Shown piece by piece: positions 24,313-32,984 of a stretch of 64,000 nucleotides of DNA. The notes under the pieces are model-generated. The model was not told the DNA's origin and did not search any database. It saw only the letters and a program-made list of their open reading frames with translations. Source of the stretch: Chlorogloeopsis sp. ULAP01 (lineage in GTDB: Bacteria; Cyanobacteriota; Cyanobacteriia; Cyanobacteriales; Nostocaceae); the NCBI RefSeq assembly GCF_030381805.1, contig NZ_JAUDRH010000001.1, positions 737,839 to 801,838 on the forward strand, written 5' to 3'. How positions within the stretch are numbered: the first letter of the stretch is position 1; each line of letters opens with the position of its first letter. Both the position numbers and the translations under genes were made by a program.

Positions 24313-25512
24313 TTATTCCAAAAGATGTCGTCGGCTTTCATCGCGATGTTTTTGCAAATATCGCATGAATGGTGTGCCTCCGGTGCCTATTTTGGTATCA
24401 TTGCTAGATTTTGCAGTTTGTTGATGGATGTAGCGGTTAGCAAATTCTAGGTGTTGGGTACGGAATTGTTCTATGAGAGATACGCAATCATTATATAAAT
24501 CTCTAAGCTTTGGTACTTTATCCATATAATTTTTAACAAAATCACGCAGTGTTGAGCGCCCTTCCACTACTTCGATAAAAGTACGATGTTTTAGTGGCAT
24601 ATAATTCCGCATTTCCATTAAGAATTCCCACAATGGATCGTGTTGGTGGGAAATATTGAATAGAGCATCCATAGTCGGTACAATACTGCTTTGTGCGCCC
24701 GTCTCGCCACGAAACTGCTGAGGTTTTTCACCCCATTTTTCTACGCCTTCGTATATAAGTCCTTCTGGTAGTGCAGAGTTATTTTTCCAGCCATGAATGT
24801 AAGGACGTACTCGATTGTAGTAAATGTAAGGATCGCAACCTTCTGGCATTCGGTTCATGGTGGTGTTGATGTTTGTCCATGCGTTCTTGATGTTTTCTAA
24901 AGCAGCGATCGCTTTGTTAATATCAGCCTGAGCAATTGCCTCTAAAAGAGCAGGAATCGCACAGAGTGCAGGTGCAGCTTTCGCTTCAATATCGATGTGA
25001 ATGAGAATAAACCAGTCTTCATCCAATCCACCAAAAAAGTTTTGCGCAATGATGATATTGCCAATTGTGATCGGTTCAGTTTCGTTAATTCGCACCCAGT
25101 TGTCTAAGGCATAGGAAGCATAAGATAATACTGGAAGTCTACCTATTTTTTGAGAAACTTTATAAAAAGGTACGGCAATATTGCGTGGCAGCACTTTTAC
25201 AGGTTTAGCTTCACCCCAAACGTAAGCATGGGTTAGATAAGAGTACACCTGCATGAGCCGACGTAGCTGCATCTCGTCTAAATTTTCTTGCTCCACATTC
25301 ACTTGCGGGAGTTTCTCTACAACTTGACGAATCTTGCCAGTAGTCAACCACTTGGGTAGTAAGGTAACTGCTTGTTGCACTTGCCGAAACACCTCCGGCA
25401 ATTGAACATTGGCAGGAGAATGGGTTGGTAAAAAACCACATTCCCGGCTCACATCGTAATCTTCAAGCTGAAGGAGATTTATATTTTCTTTTTTTAGTTC
25501 GATACTTGTCAT
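24313..25512 (-). CDS. indoleamine 2,3-dioxygenase-like haem protein
   Basis: This 399-residue protein reads as a member of the IDO family. The N-terminal DYDVSRECGFLPTHSP, the central SYALDNWVRIN and AQNFFGGLDEDWF, the RGETGAQSSIVP block, the proximal haem histidine in FRTQHLEFANRYIH, and the substrate-covering loop GTGGTPFMRYLQKHRDE are all present. IDO opens the indole ring of tryptophan or related indoles with O2, giving N-formylkynurenine. The other kynurenine-pathway genes are not in this window. A purine-rich GGAGGAAT element lies a few bases before the start codon. It is a stand-alone gene; the acyl-activating enzyme upstream is 417 bp away. Confidence 0.88.
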   Translation of the reverse strand: MTSIELKKENINLLQLEDYDVSRECGFLPTHSPANVQLPEVFRQVQQAVTLLPKWLTTGKIRQVVEKLPQVNVEQENLDEMQLRRLMQVYSYLTHAYVWGEAKPVKVLPRNIAVPFYKVSQKIGRLPVLSYASYALDNWVRINETEPITIGNIIIAQNFFGGLDEDWFILIHIDIEAKAAPALCAIPALLEAIAQADINKAIAALENIKNAWTNINTTMNRMPEGCDPYIYYNRVRPYIHGWKNNSALPEGLIYEGVEKWGEKPQQFRGETGAQSSIVPTMDALFNISHQHDPLWEFLMEMRNYMPLKHRTFIEVVEGRSTLRDFVKNYMDKVPKLRDLYNDCVSLIEQFRTQHLEFANRYIHQQTAKSSNDTKIGTGGTPFMRYLQKHRDESRRHLLE

Positions 25513-25929
25513 TATTTATTCCTCCTGAAATATAAAGCTGAGAATTGGAGGAGAACGATGAATATAGATGCGTATGATATGAGTTCCCAAGGGGCGCGTT
25601 TTACGCTCCCGCAATGAATGAAAGAAAGATTTCTGTTTTCGGTGTTGCTGAATCCGGGGATGATTTTTATCTTACGCACCAGACGCATTAGACGCCCGGT
25701 AGACGGGTTCGCCGTAAGGCGTTGCGTTAGCTAGCGACTTCCATAGGTAGGGCTTCCAAAGGTAGCGGCTTCCCGTACTCCACAGGAGAACCCGCAGAGT
25801 AGGGTAAACGCAGAGAGTAAAATTTTTAATTTACTGCGTTTCTTAATTTCATACTTACTATTCAGCAATGCCCTGTTTTCTTTCCTTCTGCCTCCTGCAT
25901 AGCTGCCTTACTTCTTATGAGTATGTCTT
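25513..25929. repeat. gap filled with short palindromic repeats
   Basis: Bases 25680-25850 hold several degenerate modules (CCCGGTAGACGGG, GCCGTAAGGC, GGTAGGGCTTCC, GGTAGCGGCTTCCCG, ACGCAGAG units). These resemble the composite repeats scattered through Nostocales genomes. I see no gene. Confidence 0.6.
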
Positions 25930-28038
25930 TTATTTCTTGGTAACTGCAACTTTGTAGCGATCGCGTAACACACGACGCATTACTTTATTGGAGGCAGTTC
26001 GAGGCAAAGACTCGACTATGACAACATCATGAATCTTAAACAACGGATTGAGGCGTTGCTTAATTGCCGTTTGCAAGGAAGCTTTAAGTGCTTCTTTGTC
26101 AGCCTTTACATTAGACTCAACCACTGCATAAATTATTAGTAGACTTGGCCCGCCTTCAGAAGGAGAAATAGCGATCGCAGCAGTTTCGCAAATTCCCTCT
26201 ACAGTATTGAGAATTTGCTCAATCTCCGTCGAGCTAACCTTGATACCACTTAAGTTCATGGTATCGTCAACACGACCGAGAGCGTGGTAGTAGCCGTTGG
26301 GCGATCGCTCTATTTGATCGCCGTGGCTACGTAGTGCCTGCCCTAAAGAGGGAGCACTAGCAAAGTAAACTTGATGATGATCCTTGTTTAACAGTTTAGT
26401 AGAAAGTCCAATTGAAGGAGGAACGATAAACGCCTCACCTTTATCCGCAAGATGCCCTTCCTCATCGAGAATCACAAAATCTAAACCTAGAGCAGGTGTG
26501 GTAAAAGTTGAGGGAATAGCAGGTTGCACTACTGTACCCGTGATATAAGCCCCACCGATTTCTGTTCCACCACAGTATTCCACAATCGGTTTATAGCCAG
26601 CTAAAGACATCAAAAACAGCATATCTTGCGGATTGGAACACTCACCCGTCGAACTAAATGCTTTAATAGCACTCCAATCAAATCCTTGCATACAGGCAGT
26701 GGTTTTCCAATTACTGACTAAACTGGGAACTAAGCCCAGCATAGTGACACACGCATCCTGGATAAACTCACCAAATCCCCGTTCTGTAGGCGCACCGTCA
26801 TAAAGGGCAATAGTTGCCTTATTTACTAAACTGGCATAAATTAACCACGGCCCCATCATCCATCCCAAGTTAGTTGGCCAAGCTACCACATCTTGTGGAT
26901 GGATGTCATGGTGTAAATGCCCGTCACTAGCGCACTTAATTGGGGTTGTCTGCGTCCAAGGAATCGCTTTTGGTTCTGCCGTGGTACCTGAAGAAAATAA
27001 GACATTAGTGTAAGCAGTTGGATGAGCAGGGAAGGCATCAAATTTATCATTGGAACTAAGAAATTTATCCCAAGTTAAATCACCAAGACGCAGTTTTAAA
27101 TACGTAGAGAATCTATCCAAAACATTCCCCGCGTCCCCGCGTTCCCTTGTCCCCCTGTCCTCTTCCCCCGTGTCAGTTTCTGCCAAAATCGCTCTCGGTG
27201 CATTAGCTGCGATGATTTTTGCATACAGAGGTAACTGTTTCCCACCACGCCGAATATAATCCTGGGTAAAAATTGCTTTTGCCTTAGATATACGCAAGCG
27301 TGTCGCAATTTCATCAGCAGCAAAACTATCAGCGATCGAGACTACGACACAACCCGCTTTAACAATTCCCAAATATATCGCCACCGATTCAGCAGTCATT
27401 GGCATAGCAATAGCGATCGCATCCCCAGGAGCAAAGCCAGCCTCAACCAATCCATTAGCAACTCGATTGGTTAAAGCCTGGAGTTCTCCATAAGTCCAAG
27501 TTGTAAGGAAACCGCCCTCTGGCTGAAATATAATCGCGGGGTTGTCGGCAGGTGCTTGAAAACAACTCTCGGCTATATTGAGACGCGCACCTACTAGCCA
27601 TTGGGGCAACTCCACACCCTGCGATAAGTCAATAATTTGAGTGTATGGCTTTTGCAAGCAGATACCTAGCCGTTTAATCATCATCTCCCAAAACTCAGCC
27701 CGGTGTTGTGCAGACCAAGCGTGAAGTTCTGCGTAGGAATCCAGCTTTAGCTCTTTCATCAATGCGGCGATATTAGTCGCTTGAATTTGCTTCTGAGAAG
27801 GAAACCAGGCTGGAGGTTGCCCTTGGCTGATATCCCAATCACAGAAGGTAGTTTTATAGAGGAGTTCGTGGAGTGCAAAAGGATGGCTGGGCTTGAGAAT
27901 ATATTGAACCAAATGCTGCCAACACTCAACAGCAGGAAGGGAGGCAAGCCATTGATTGACCTGCGGTAGTATGGCAGTGGCTATGTTTGCTTCCAAGCCA
28001 CAGTTTAGAAGTTGTTTAGGTGATATTTGCTTGGTCAT
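25930..28038 (-). CDS. AMP-dependent acyl-activating enzyme (plant AAE17/18-like)
   Basis: This 702-residue ANL-superfamily enzyme has the adenylation motif LFSSGTTAEPKAIPWT, then WPTNLGWMMGPW, YCGGTEIGG, and the late hinge GRVDDTMNLSGIKVSSTEIE with the C-terminal lysine in LPRTASNKVMRR. It should activate a carboxylic acid with ATP and probably transfer it to CoA. The long N-terminal region (about 170 residues) and the motif set fit the acetoacetyl-CoA-synthetase-like AAE17/18 branch. The substrate is not predictable. Between the core and GDLTWDKF lies an acidic and basic insert (GEEDRGTRERGDAGN) encoded by a G/C-rich repeat. No neighbour is within 340 bp. Confidence 0.85.
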   Translation of the reverse strand: MTKQISPKQLLNCGLEANIATAILPQVNQWLASLPAVECWQHLVQYILKPSHPFALHELLYKTTFCDWDISQGQPPAWFPSQKQIQATNIAALMKELKLDSYAELHAWSAQHRAEFWEMMIKRLGICLQKPYTQIIDLSQGVELPQWLVGARLNIAESCFQAPADNPAIIFQPEGGFLTTWTYGELQALTNRVANGLVEAGFAPGDAIAIAMPMTAESVAIYLGIVKAGCVVVSIADSFAADEIATRLRISKAKAIFTQDYIRRGGKQLPLYAKIIAANAPRAILAETDTGEEDRGTRERGDAGNVLDRFSTYLKLRLGDLTWDKFLSSNDKFDAFPAHPTAYTNVLFSSGTTAEPKAIPWTQTTPIKCASDGHLHHDIHPQDVVAWPTNLGWMMGPWLIYASLVNKATIALYDGAPTERGFGEFIQDACVTMLGLVPSLVSNWKTTACMQGFDWSAIKAFSSTGECSNPQDMLFLMSLAGYKPIVEYCGGTEIGGAYITGTVVQPAIPSTFTTPALGLDFVILDEEGHLADKGEAFIVPPSIGLSTKLLNKDHHQVYFASAPSLGQALRSHGDQIERSPNGYYHALGRVDDTMNLSGIKVSSTEIEQILNTVEGICETAAIAISPSEGGPSLLIIYAVVESNVKADKEALKASLQTAIKQRLNPLFKIHDVVIVESLPRTASNKVMRRVLRDRYKVAVTKK
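27122..27172. repeat. G/C-rich repeat read in-frame inside the acyl-activating enzyme
   Basis: A tract of CCCCGCGTCCCCGCG-like units, then CCCTTGTCCCCCTGTCC and CCCCCGTGTC, is the same type of GGGGACA repeat found between genes at 8724 and 12015. It adds about 17 hydrophilic residues and keeps the frame. Confidence 0.65.
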
Positions 28039-28382
28039 GCCCTTTGCCTGTTTTAGGATATGAGGTTCGGGTTAGTATGATCGTGCATTTAGTTTGAACT
28101 CAAAGATTGTAATAATGCATTGCCCGTATCGTATATTTTGTATAAACAACAAAATTTTCACTCTAACGGTTGAGCCGAACGCAGATTTACTCAACTGGCT
28201 GCAAGTAAATTACACAATTTAGACCGCTGACAATTAGATTTTAGCGCGATCGTTTAAATACTTAAAACAATCGCTAATGCTTGAGAGATGAATAACATCT
28301 CTGATCCAGGTAAACGACAATAACGCACTAAAATCTGGTTTGTAATAGGATATAGATTGAAGTAGCGTAGGCTCAAACATAT
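28039..28382. other. gene-free gap upstream of hicB
   Basis: Bases 28182-28225 (GATTTACTCAACTGGCTGCA onward) resemble 28879-28926 downstream of hicA, in the same orientation. Nothing else can be supported here; both promoters are expected in it. Confidence 0.4.
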
Positions 28383-28589
28383 ATGAGTCGTGCATTCACA
28401 GCTATTGTTTATTGGGGATATGATGTATACGTTGCTGAGTGTCCGGAAGTGGGTACAGCAAGTCAGGGTGAAACAATTGAAGAGGCAATTATCAACCTTA
28501 AAGAAGCTACAGGACTATACTTAGAAGAATTTCCTCTGCCGAAAACTACTCCTCGTTTATTTACTACATTTGAGGTAGCATTTGTCTAG
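28383..28589 (+). CDS. hicB: HicB-family antitoxin
   Basis: This 68-residue protein has the partial RNase-H-like HicB fold: FTAIVYWGYDVYVAECPEVGTASQGETIEEAIINLKEATGLYL in outline, with the conserved C-P-E/D-GxxxxG turn and a helix after it. It lacks the C-terminal DNA-binding domain that longer HicB proteins carry. The toxin gene hicA overlaps its end but is broken, so this may be an orphan antitoxin. Confidence 0.85.
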   Translation: MSRAFTAIVYWGYDVYVAECPEVGTASQGETIEEAIINLKEATGLYLEEFPLPKTTPRLFTTFEVAFV

Positions 28590-28826
28590 ACTACCCAGAA
28601 TTAATGGTTCTGAGGTGATTCGTGCTTTGGAACAGCTAGGATTCTATCAAGTTAGGCAACGTGGCAGTCATGTGATTTAAAAAAACAGATCATCGATGAA
28701 AATGGGCAAACCAGCGAAATTGGATGTGTTGTATCTTTGCACAAAAAAGCGATCGCAATTGGAACGCTCAAAAGTATTTTGAATCAAGCTGGTGTTTCAG
28801 ATGAAGAATTTATCGAAAATTTGTAG
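28582..28826 (+). pseudogene. hicA: HicA mRNA-interferase toxin, frameshifted
   Basis: The reading frame from a TTG overlapping the hicB stop gives SRLPRINGSEVIRALEQLGF and RQRGSHVI, the HicA fold with its catalytic histidine in GSH. A stop follows at once. The rest (KKQIIDENG, IGCVVSLHKKAIAIGTLKSIL and the C-terminus) is intact in another frame, ending at TAG 28824-28826. The shift is at 28675-28686, in a run of A and T. The toxin is thus inactivated unless this is a sequencing error or programmed slippage on the A-run. The intact length would be about 81 residues, normal for HicA. Confidence 0.8.
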
Positions 28827-29011
28827 TCTTGAAATGTTGCGGTTCGTAGAGTAGCGTTGCTTGATTTTACCAGCATGGCTGATTTACTCGACTGACTACA
28901 GGCAAATTAAATCATTAATTTAGTCAGGAGCGATCGCCTGACTCGCCACGAATTTGAATTAAAGTATATTACATTGCGATCGCACATTGCACTACCACAT
29001 TAATCAAGCAA

Positions 29012-30007
29012 TTATCCCTGTTTCCTGTCTGGTACTTCCACGAGGTATTTCCGCAGATCATCAATCACTGCCTCAGCGCCAATCATATCTGAACCCCATA
29101 TCCACGTCACCCCACTGACAAAGTAGACCTGCTTTTGTTGCACGGCTTTTAACGTTTGCCAAAGCGGATTGCGTTGCAAATTCTCCACAACTTTTTGATC
29201 ATCATCGGTAAAACTAGCAACAAAGAGAACATCGCCATCGGCCTGATTGATTTCTTCTAGAGAAAACTCTGTATAACCATAAGGTTCAATGACTCTATCC
29301 TGGTCTGGCGGGCGTTGTAAACCTGCATCCTTTAAAATTGATCCGGCAAAAGAATTGTTGACATTTGTGCCTATTCGACCAAAGTAAAAGTAGATAAAGG
29401 ATATTTTTTTATCTTGATAACGATTACCTAGTGCAGTTTTCAAGTCTTGAATTTTAGTTTGGTAATGTTGCCAAGCAACTTGGGCAGCTTGCTCTTTGCC
29501 TAACAGTTGAGCCGTGGAATTAAAAATTTCTTTCCAGCTTGATTCCCACCAACTGTAGGCAACTGTTGGGGCGATTTTGCTTACCAAAGGATTGATTGAT
29601 TTAGGAGGGCTACCCCACCAGCTAAAAATCAGGTCTGGTTTCAGATACAGGATTTTCTCCAAATTCGGTTGGCCAGAATTGCCCAGAGTTGGTATTCCCT
29701 GAGCATGGGAAGACAAATAAGGAGGGAACTCGCCTGTGGCTGTTCTAAAGTCATTGGCAGTAGCGATGGGTTTAATGCCCAACGCTAGGGCATTCGCTAA
29801 ATCCATAGTGGATAACGTCACCACCCGTTGAGGGTGATCAGGTACACAGGTGACACCCATGGCGTGCTGAACCATACGACAATTCTGTTCGATAGTAATG
29901 GTTTCAGCCTTGGGTAAACTGTTGTTGCCTTGGTAAAAAATCACCAGTACAGTCAAGCTGGCTGCAAGGAGGAGATATACCCAAATGCGTCTTGATCTGA
30001 TAATCAT
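29012..30007 (-). CDS. FecB-type iron-siderophore ABC substrate-binding protein
   Basis: This 331-residue protein has an N-terminal signal or anchor (IWVYLLLAASLTVLVIFY), then the helical-backbone binding fold of class III binding proteins. Blocks include HPQRVVTLSTMDLANALALGIKPIA, GNSGQPNLEKILYLKPDLIFSWWG and WQTLKAVQQKQVYFV. It should carry ferric siderophore from the TonB receptor to an inner-membrane ABC permease, which is not in this window. It lies 13 bases after the TonB receptor gene, so the two are one operon. It is paralogous to the partial gene at the right edge. Confidence 0.9.
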   Translation of the reverse strand: MIIRSRRIWVYLLLAASLTVLVIFYQGNNSLPKAETITIEQNCRMVQHAMGVTCVPDHPQRVVTLSTMDLANALALGIKPIATANDFRTATGEFPPYLSSHAQGIPTLGNSGQPNLEKILYLKPDLIFSWWGSPPKSINPLVSKIAPTVAYSWWESSWKEIFNSTAQLLGKEQAAQVAWQHYQTKIQDLKTALGNRYQDKKISFIYFYFGRIGTNVNNSFAGSILKDAGLQRPPDQDRVIEPYGYTEFSLEEINQADGDVLFVASFTDDDQKVVENLQRNPLWQTLKAVQQKQVYFVSGVTWIWGSDMIGAEAVIDDLRKYLVEVPDRKQG

Positions 30008-30020
30008 GCAGTGTATATGT

Positions 30021-32729
30021 TTAGAATCGCCATGATAAAGAACCTTGAATCGTGAATGGAGTCCCTATCTGCACAAAATCACTTGAGCCATATCTACTAA
30101 CATAGTTTTCAATGTCAAAAATATTACGGAAGTTTAGGGCGGCGCGGAATTGCTCTTGCTCGTAAAAAATTGCTGCATCTGTTCTGAAAAAACTTGGTAG
30201 GTTAACAGTATTGGCATTATCTAAAGGGCGATCTCCTAAATAGTATAGCCCTAAGCCAAACCCCAGCCCTTTTAAGGAACCAGTTTGTATCCGGTAAGTT
30301 GTCCACAGGTTAACCGTATGTTCAGGAGCATTAAACAGTCTATTACCAACGGGAATTGAGTTATCTTCTGTAACTCTGGCATCGGTGTAAGCATAGCCAG
30401 CAATGATGTTCCAACCAGGCAAAATTTCACCACTGATATCAAATTCAATGCCACGACTTCTTTGTTTACCTGTTTGTACGGAAAAATTAGGATTAATTGG
30501 GTCGGGGGTCGTCACATTGGAGCGAGTTAAGTCATAAAACGCTAAAGTTGCAGATAATCGCTCACTCAAGTCTGCTTTTACCCCAATCTCATATTGAGTA
30601 CCCCGTTCTGGTTGGAATGTTTCTCCACTTGCTGCTGTTCCAATACTCGGAGTAAAAGAACGCGAATAGCTTGCATACAGCGAAATTGGTTGTATCGGTT
30701 GATAAACAATTCCCACCCGTGGACTAAAGGCTGTATCTGACTGGCTGCTGTCTATATTGGTTAGTCGATTAGTTGCACGTTCGCTAAAGGTGTCAAAACG
30801 TCCACCCAGCAAGAGTTTAAAGTTCTGCGACAGGGAAATTTGGTCTTGCAGATAAATTCCCAGAGTGTCTCTAGTGGTAAACCTAGAGAAGGTGCGATCG
30901 CCAGTAACCAAAGTTTGGTCGTACACTGGATCAAAAATATCCACGGGTGCAGCTGGTATCCCAAACTCATAGCTGAGATCAGTTGTATTGCGGCTCAAAC
31001 TAAATCCTGCCAAAAGTTGATGCTCGATAGTACCGGTTGTGAACTTACTGAGTAAATTTGTATCTAAGAGATAGTAATTATAGTACTGCTCGCCGATGCT
31101 ACCCTCTCGATTCAAAGTGCGGTTATCTGCTTCCAGATCAGTTGGGAAAAAATCGATATTGCTATCGTCATCCTGAGCAAACACGTATCGAAAAGCATTA
31201 CGCAACTTCAAATTTTCATTAAATTGGTGTTCGAGGCGATACCCAACCCGACCATTATAGGTGACATTATTAGGAACAGGTCCGATCGGGTTAAAGCTAC
31301 GGGAAATCTTGCCATTGGGGTTTGGTAGCAGCGTACCCAACACAGGTTGCGGGCCGGGTTGCTGACCATTCCGTTCTACCCGATTCACATCACCTTCCAC
31401 CAATAAGCTTGTCTTTTCTCCTAGTTGCAAGCTTAAACTCGGTGCAATTGCCAAAGTCCCAGCCGAATTAAAATCAGTGATGCTATCGTTATAGCGAAAA
31501 CCAGCAATCAAGCGGTAAAGTGCGGTTTTATCAGTATTTAATGGGCCAGATAAGTCCAGCGAACTTTGCAAAAAGCCGTAATTCCCAGCAGTTGTACTAA
31601 TTTCAAAAAATGGTTCGGAAAGAGGCTTTTTAGTCACATAGTTGATGGTTCCCCCAATACTGGTCAATCCCGTATCGCCGTACAAAACAGAGGCAGGACC
31701 CTTCAATACTTCTAACTGTTCGACATTGAAAAATATCCCATCGGAAGTAATCTGCGGATCTGGTAGCCCGTTGACTAGAGAGCCATAAGCCTCAAATCCG
31801 CGAATTGTGAAGTAATCGCGAGTTCCCGTACTTCCTGCTCCCTGGGCGACGACTCCAGGAACATTTTCTAAAGCTTCGGTAATACTCCGCGCTTGGGTAT
31901 CTTGAATCACCTGTTGCGGTACAATTTGAATCGATTGGGGAATATCCCGCAATGGTGTATCGGTTCTTGTTCCCACTGAGGTCTCTTCTACGCGATACCC
32001 ATCTTGTTCCCCCGTCACCACCAACTCAATTGGATCGTCCTGCTGCGCTGCGGGTTGTTCTGACCCCTCCCCTTCCCCTCCCCTTGGTAAGGGGAGGGGT
32101 GACGCAGGCGGGGTGGGGTTCTGTGCAGATGTGGCTGTAGATGCAACAGCAAAAATCAACCCAATATCATCATCAAATAACTCAACCGCAGGCAAAGCCT
32201 TCTCACCAGCCACAGTTACCCGCACGGTATTCGCGTCAATATTCGCAACTGTTATTTGAGTAATTCCCTCGATGGGTTTCTCTGAACTGAATGTGAAAGC
32301 ATCCCCATTTGGTAAACGTAACTGAGCATTAGGCATATCTGCAATAAAATTATTACCTTCACTGCGATTTGTAACTTGTAGTTGTTCTCCTTGGCTTGTC
32401 TGTAAAATAATCTCCACACCTTTTTCGGTGGGATTTGCCTTAACTCCAGTAATTAGTACAACAACTCCCTCCTTGCTAAGGGGGGAAACAGGGGGGTGAG
32501 GTGGTGATTGCGAAACTAAATCTTTAACGCTAGTAGCGGGGAAATCAGCTTCGCTGATTGTTTTGATTTTCGGGACAACTGTCTGTTGCTCATTTTGTGA
32601 TGCTAATACCTGTTCAACTTCAGCCAGTACACTGCTGAAACTCCCGACTACAGTCACTATCAGCCCTAGATAAATATTGAGATAACGCACACAACACTGA
32701 CTACCAGAAGTAGAACGCCAACCTTTCAT
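30021..32729 (-). CDS. TonB-dependent siderophore receptor with AMIN domain
   Basis: About 902 residues from the ATG at 32727-32729 (MKGWRSTSG); an upstream ATG at 32753 is possible. A signal sequence (YLNIYLGLIVTVVGSF) is followed by an AMIN-type domain (about 85-195), a linker, a TonB plug (DIPQSIQIVPQQVIQDTQ; LEVLKGPASVLYG; GGTINYVTKKP) and a 22-strand barrel ending in the terminal SWRF. It brings ferric siderophore through the outer membrane. Two linker stretches (PHPPVSPLSKEG and SPLPLPRGGEGEG) are encoded by palindromic repeats. The candidate operator lies upstream, next to the AraC-type regulator gene. Confidence 0.92.
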   Translation of the reverse strand: MKGWRSTSGSQCCVRYLNIYLGLIVTVVGSFSSVLAEVEQVLASQNEQQTVVPKIKTISEADFPATSVKDLVSQSPPHPPVSPLSKEGVVVLITGVKANPTEKGVEIILQTSQGEQLQVTNRSEGNNFIADMPNAQLRLPNGDAFTFSSEKPIEGITQITVANIDANTVRVTVAGEKALPAVELFDDDIGLIFAVASTATSAQNPTPPASPLPLPRGGEGEGSEQPAAQQDDPIELVVTGEQDGYRVEETSVGTRTDTPLRDIPQSIQIVPQQVIQDTQARSITEALENVPGVVAQGAGSTGTRDYFTIRGFEAYGSLVNGLPDPQITSDGIFFNVEQLEVLKGPASVLYGDTGLTSIGGTINYVTKKPLSEPFFEISTTAGNYGFLQSSLDLSGPLNTDKTALYRLIAGFRYNDSITDFNSAGTLAIAPSLSLQLGEKTSLLVEGDVNRVERNGQQPGPQPVLGTLLPNPNGKISRSFNPIGPVPNNVTYNGRVGYRLEHQFNENLKLRNAFRYVFAQDDDSNIDFFPTDLEADNRTLNREGSIGEQYYNYYLLDTNLLSKFTTGTIEHQLLAGFSLSRNTTDLSYEFGIPAAPVDIFDPVYDQTLVTGDRTFSRFTTRDTLGIYLQDQISLSQNFKLLLGGRFDTFSERATNRLTNIDSSQSDTAFSPRVGIVYQPIQPISLYASYSRSFTPSIGTAASGETFQPERGTQYEIGVKADLSERLSATLAFYDLTRSNVTTPDPINPNFSVQTGKQRSRGIEFDISGEILPGWNIIAGYAYTDARVTEDNSIPVGNRLFNAPEHTVNLWTTYRIQTGSLKGLGFGLGLYYLGDRPLDNANTVNLPSFFRTDAAIFYEQEQFRAALNFRNIFDIENYVSRYGSSDFVQIGTPFTIQGSLSWRF
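32075..32099. repeat. perfect palindrome inside the TonB receptor gene
   Basis: CCCCTCCCCTT and AAGGGGAGGGG form an 11-bp perfect stem around GGT. It is read in-frame as part of the linker between AMIN domain and plug. The class is an intergenic repeat in cyanobacteria. Confidence 0.75.
32467..32486. repeat. second palindrome inside the TonB receptor gene
   Basis: CCCTCCTT and AAGGGGGG pair (with one G-T) around GCT. It is read in-frame in the region between the signal peptide and the AMIN domain (PVSPLSKEG). Confidence 0.6.
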
Positions 32730-32817
32730 ATCACTCCCTACACCATGAAACAATGCTACTTATTGCGTATATTTCTTAATTGCAATAAACCAAAGTGTAG
32801 AGTAATATAACCAGTTG

Positions 32818-32984
32818 AGTCTATCCCGAAACGGACTCACCAGAACTTTTGCATCTGAGCCAGTTATTTTTCAACACTTCTGACGAAACTGGTTTTAACT
32901 TTTAGCTACCAGCCAGAACAGAGAATAGTCTCAAATTGCAGATTTTCGTTAATTAGTAACAGGTCTATAGTCCCGAAACGGACT
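32818..32984. promoter_or_regulatory. candidate operator: two copies of GTCTAT-(N)-CCCGAAACGGACT
   Basis: Copy 1 (32818-32837) lies about 90 bp upstream of the receptor start. Copy 2 (32962-32984) overlaps the last codons of the AraC-type regulator. Both share GTCTAT and an identical CCCGAAACGGACT; AGTCC/GGACT can pair. Long direct repeats are usual targets of PchR-like AraC regulators. Assigning it to this regulator is inference. Confidence 0.5.

Noticed and set aside
24106..24450. A plus-strand ORF over the 30-bp palindrome
   Set aside because: It runs through repeat DNA and overlaps the C-terminus of the dioxygenase on the other strand.
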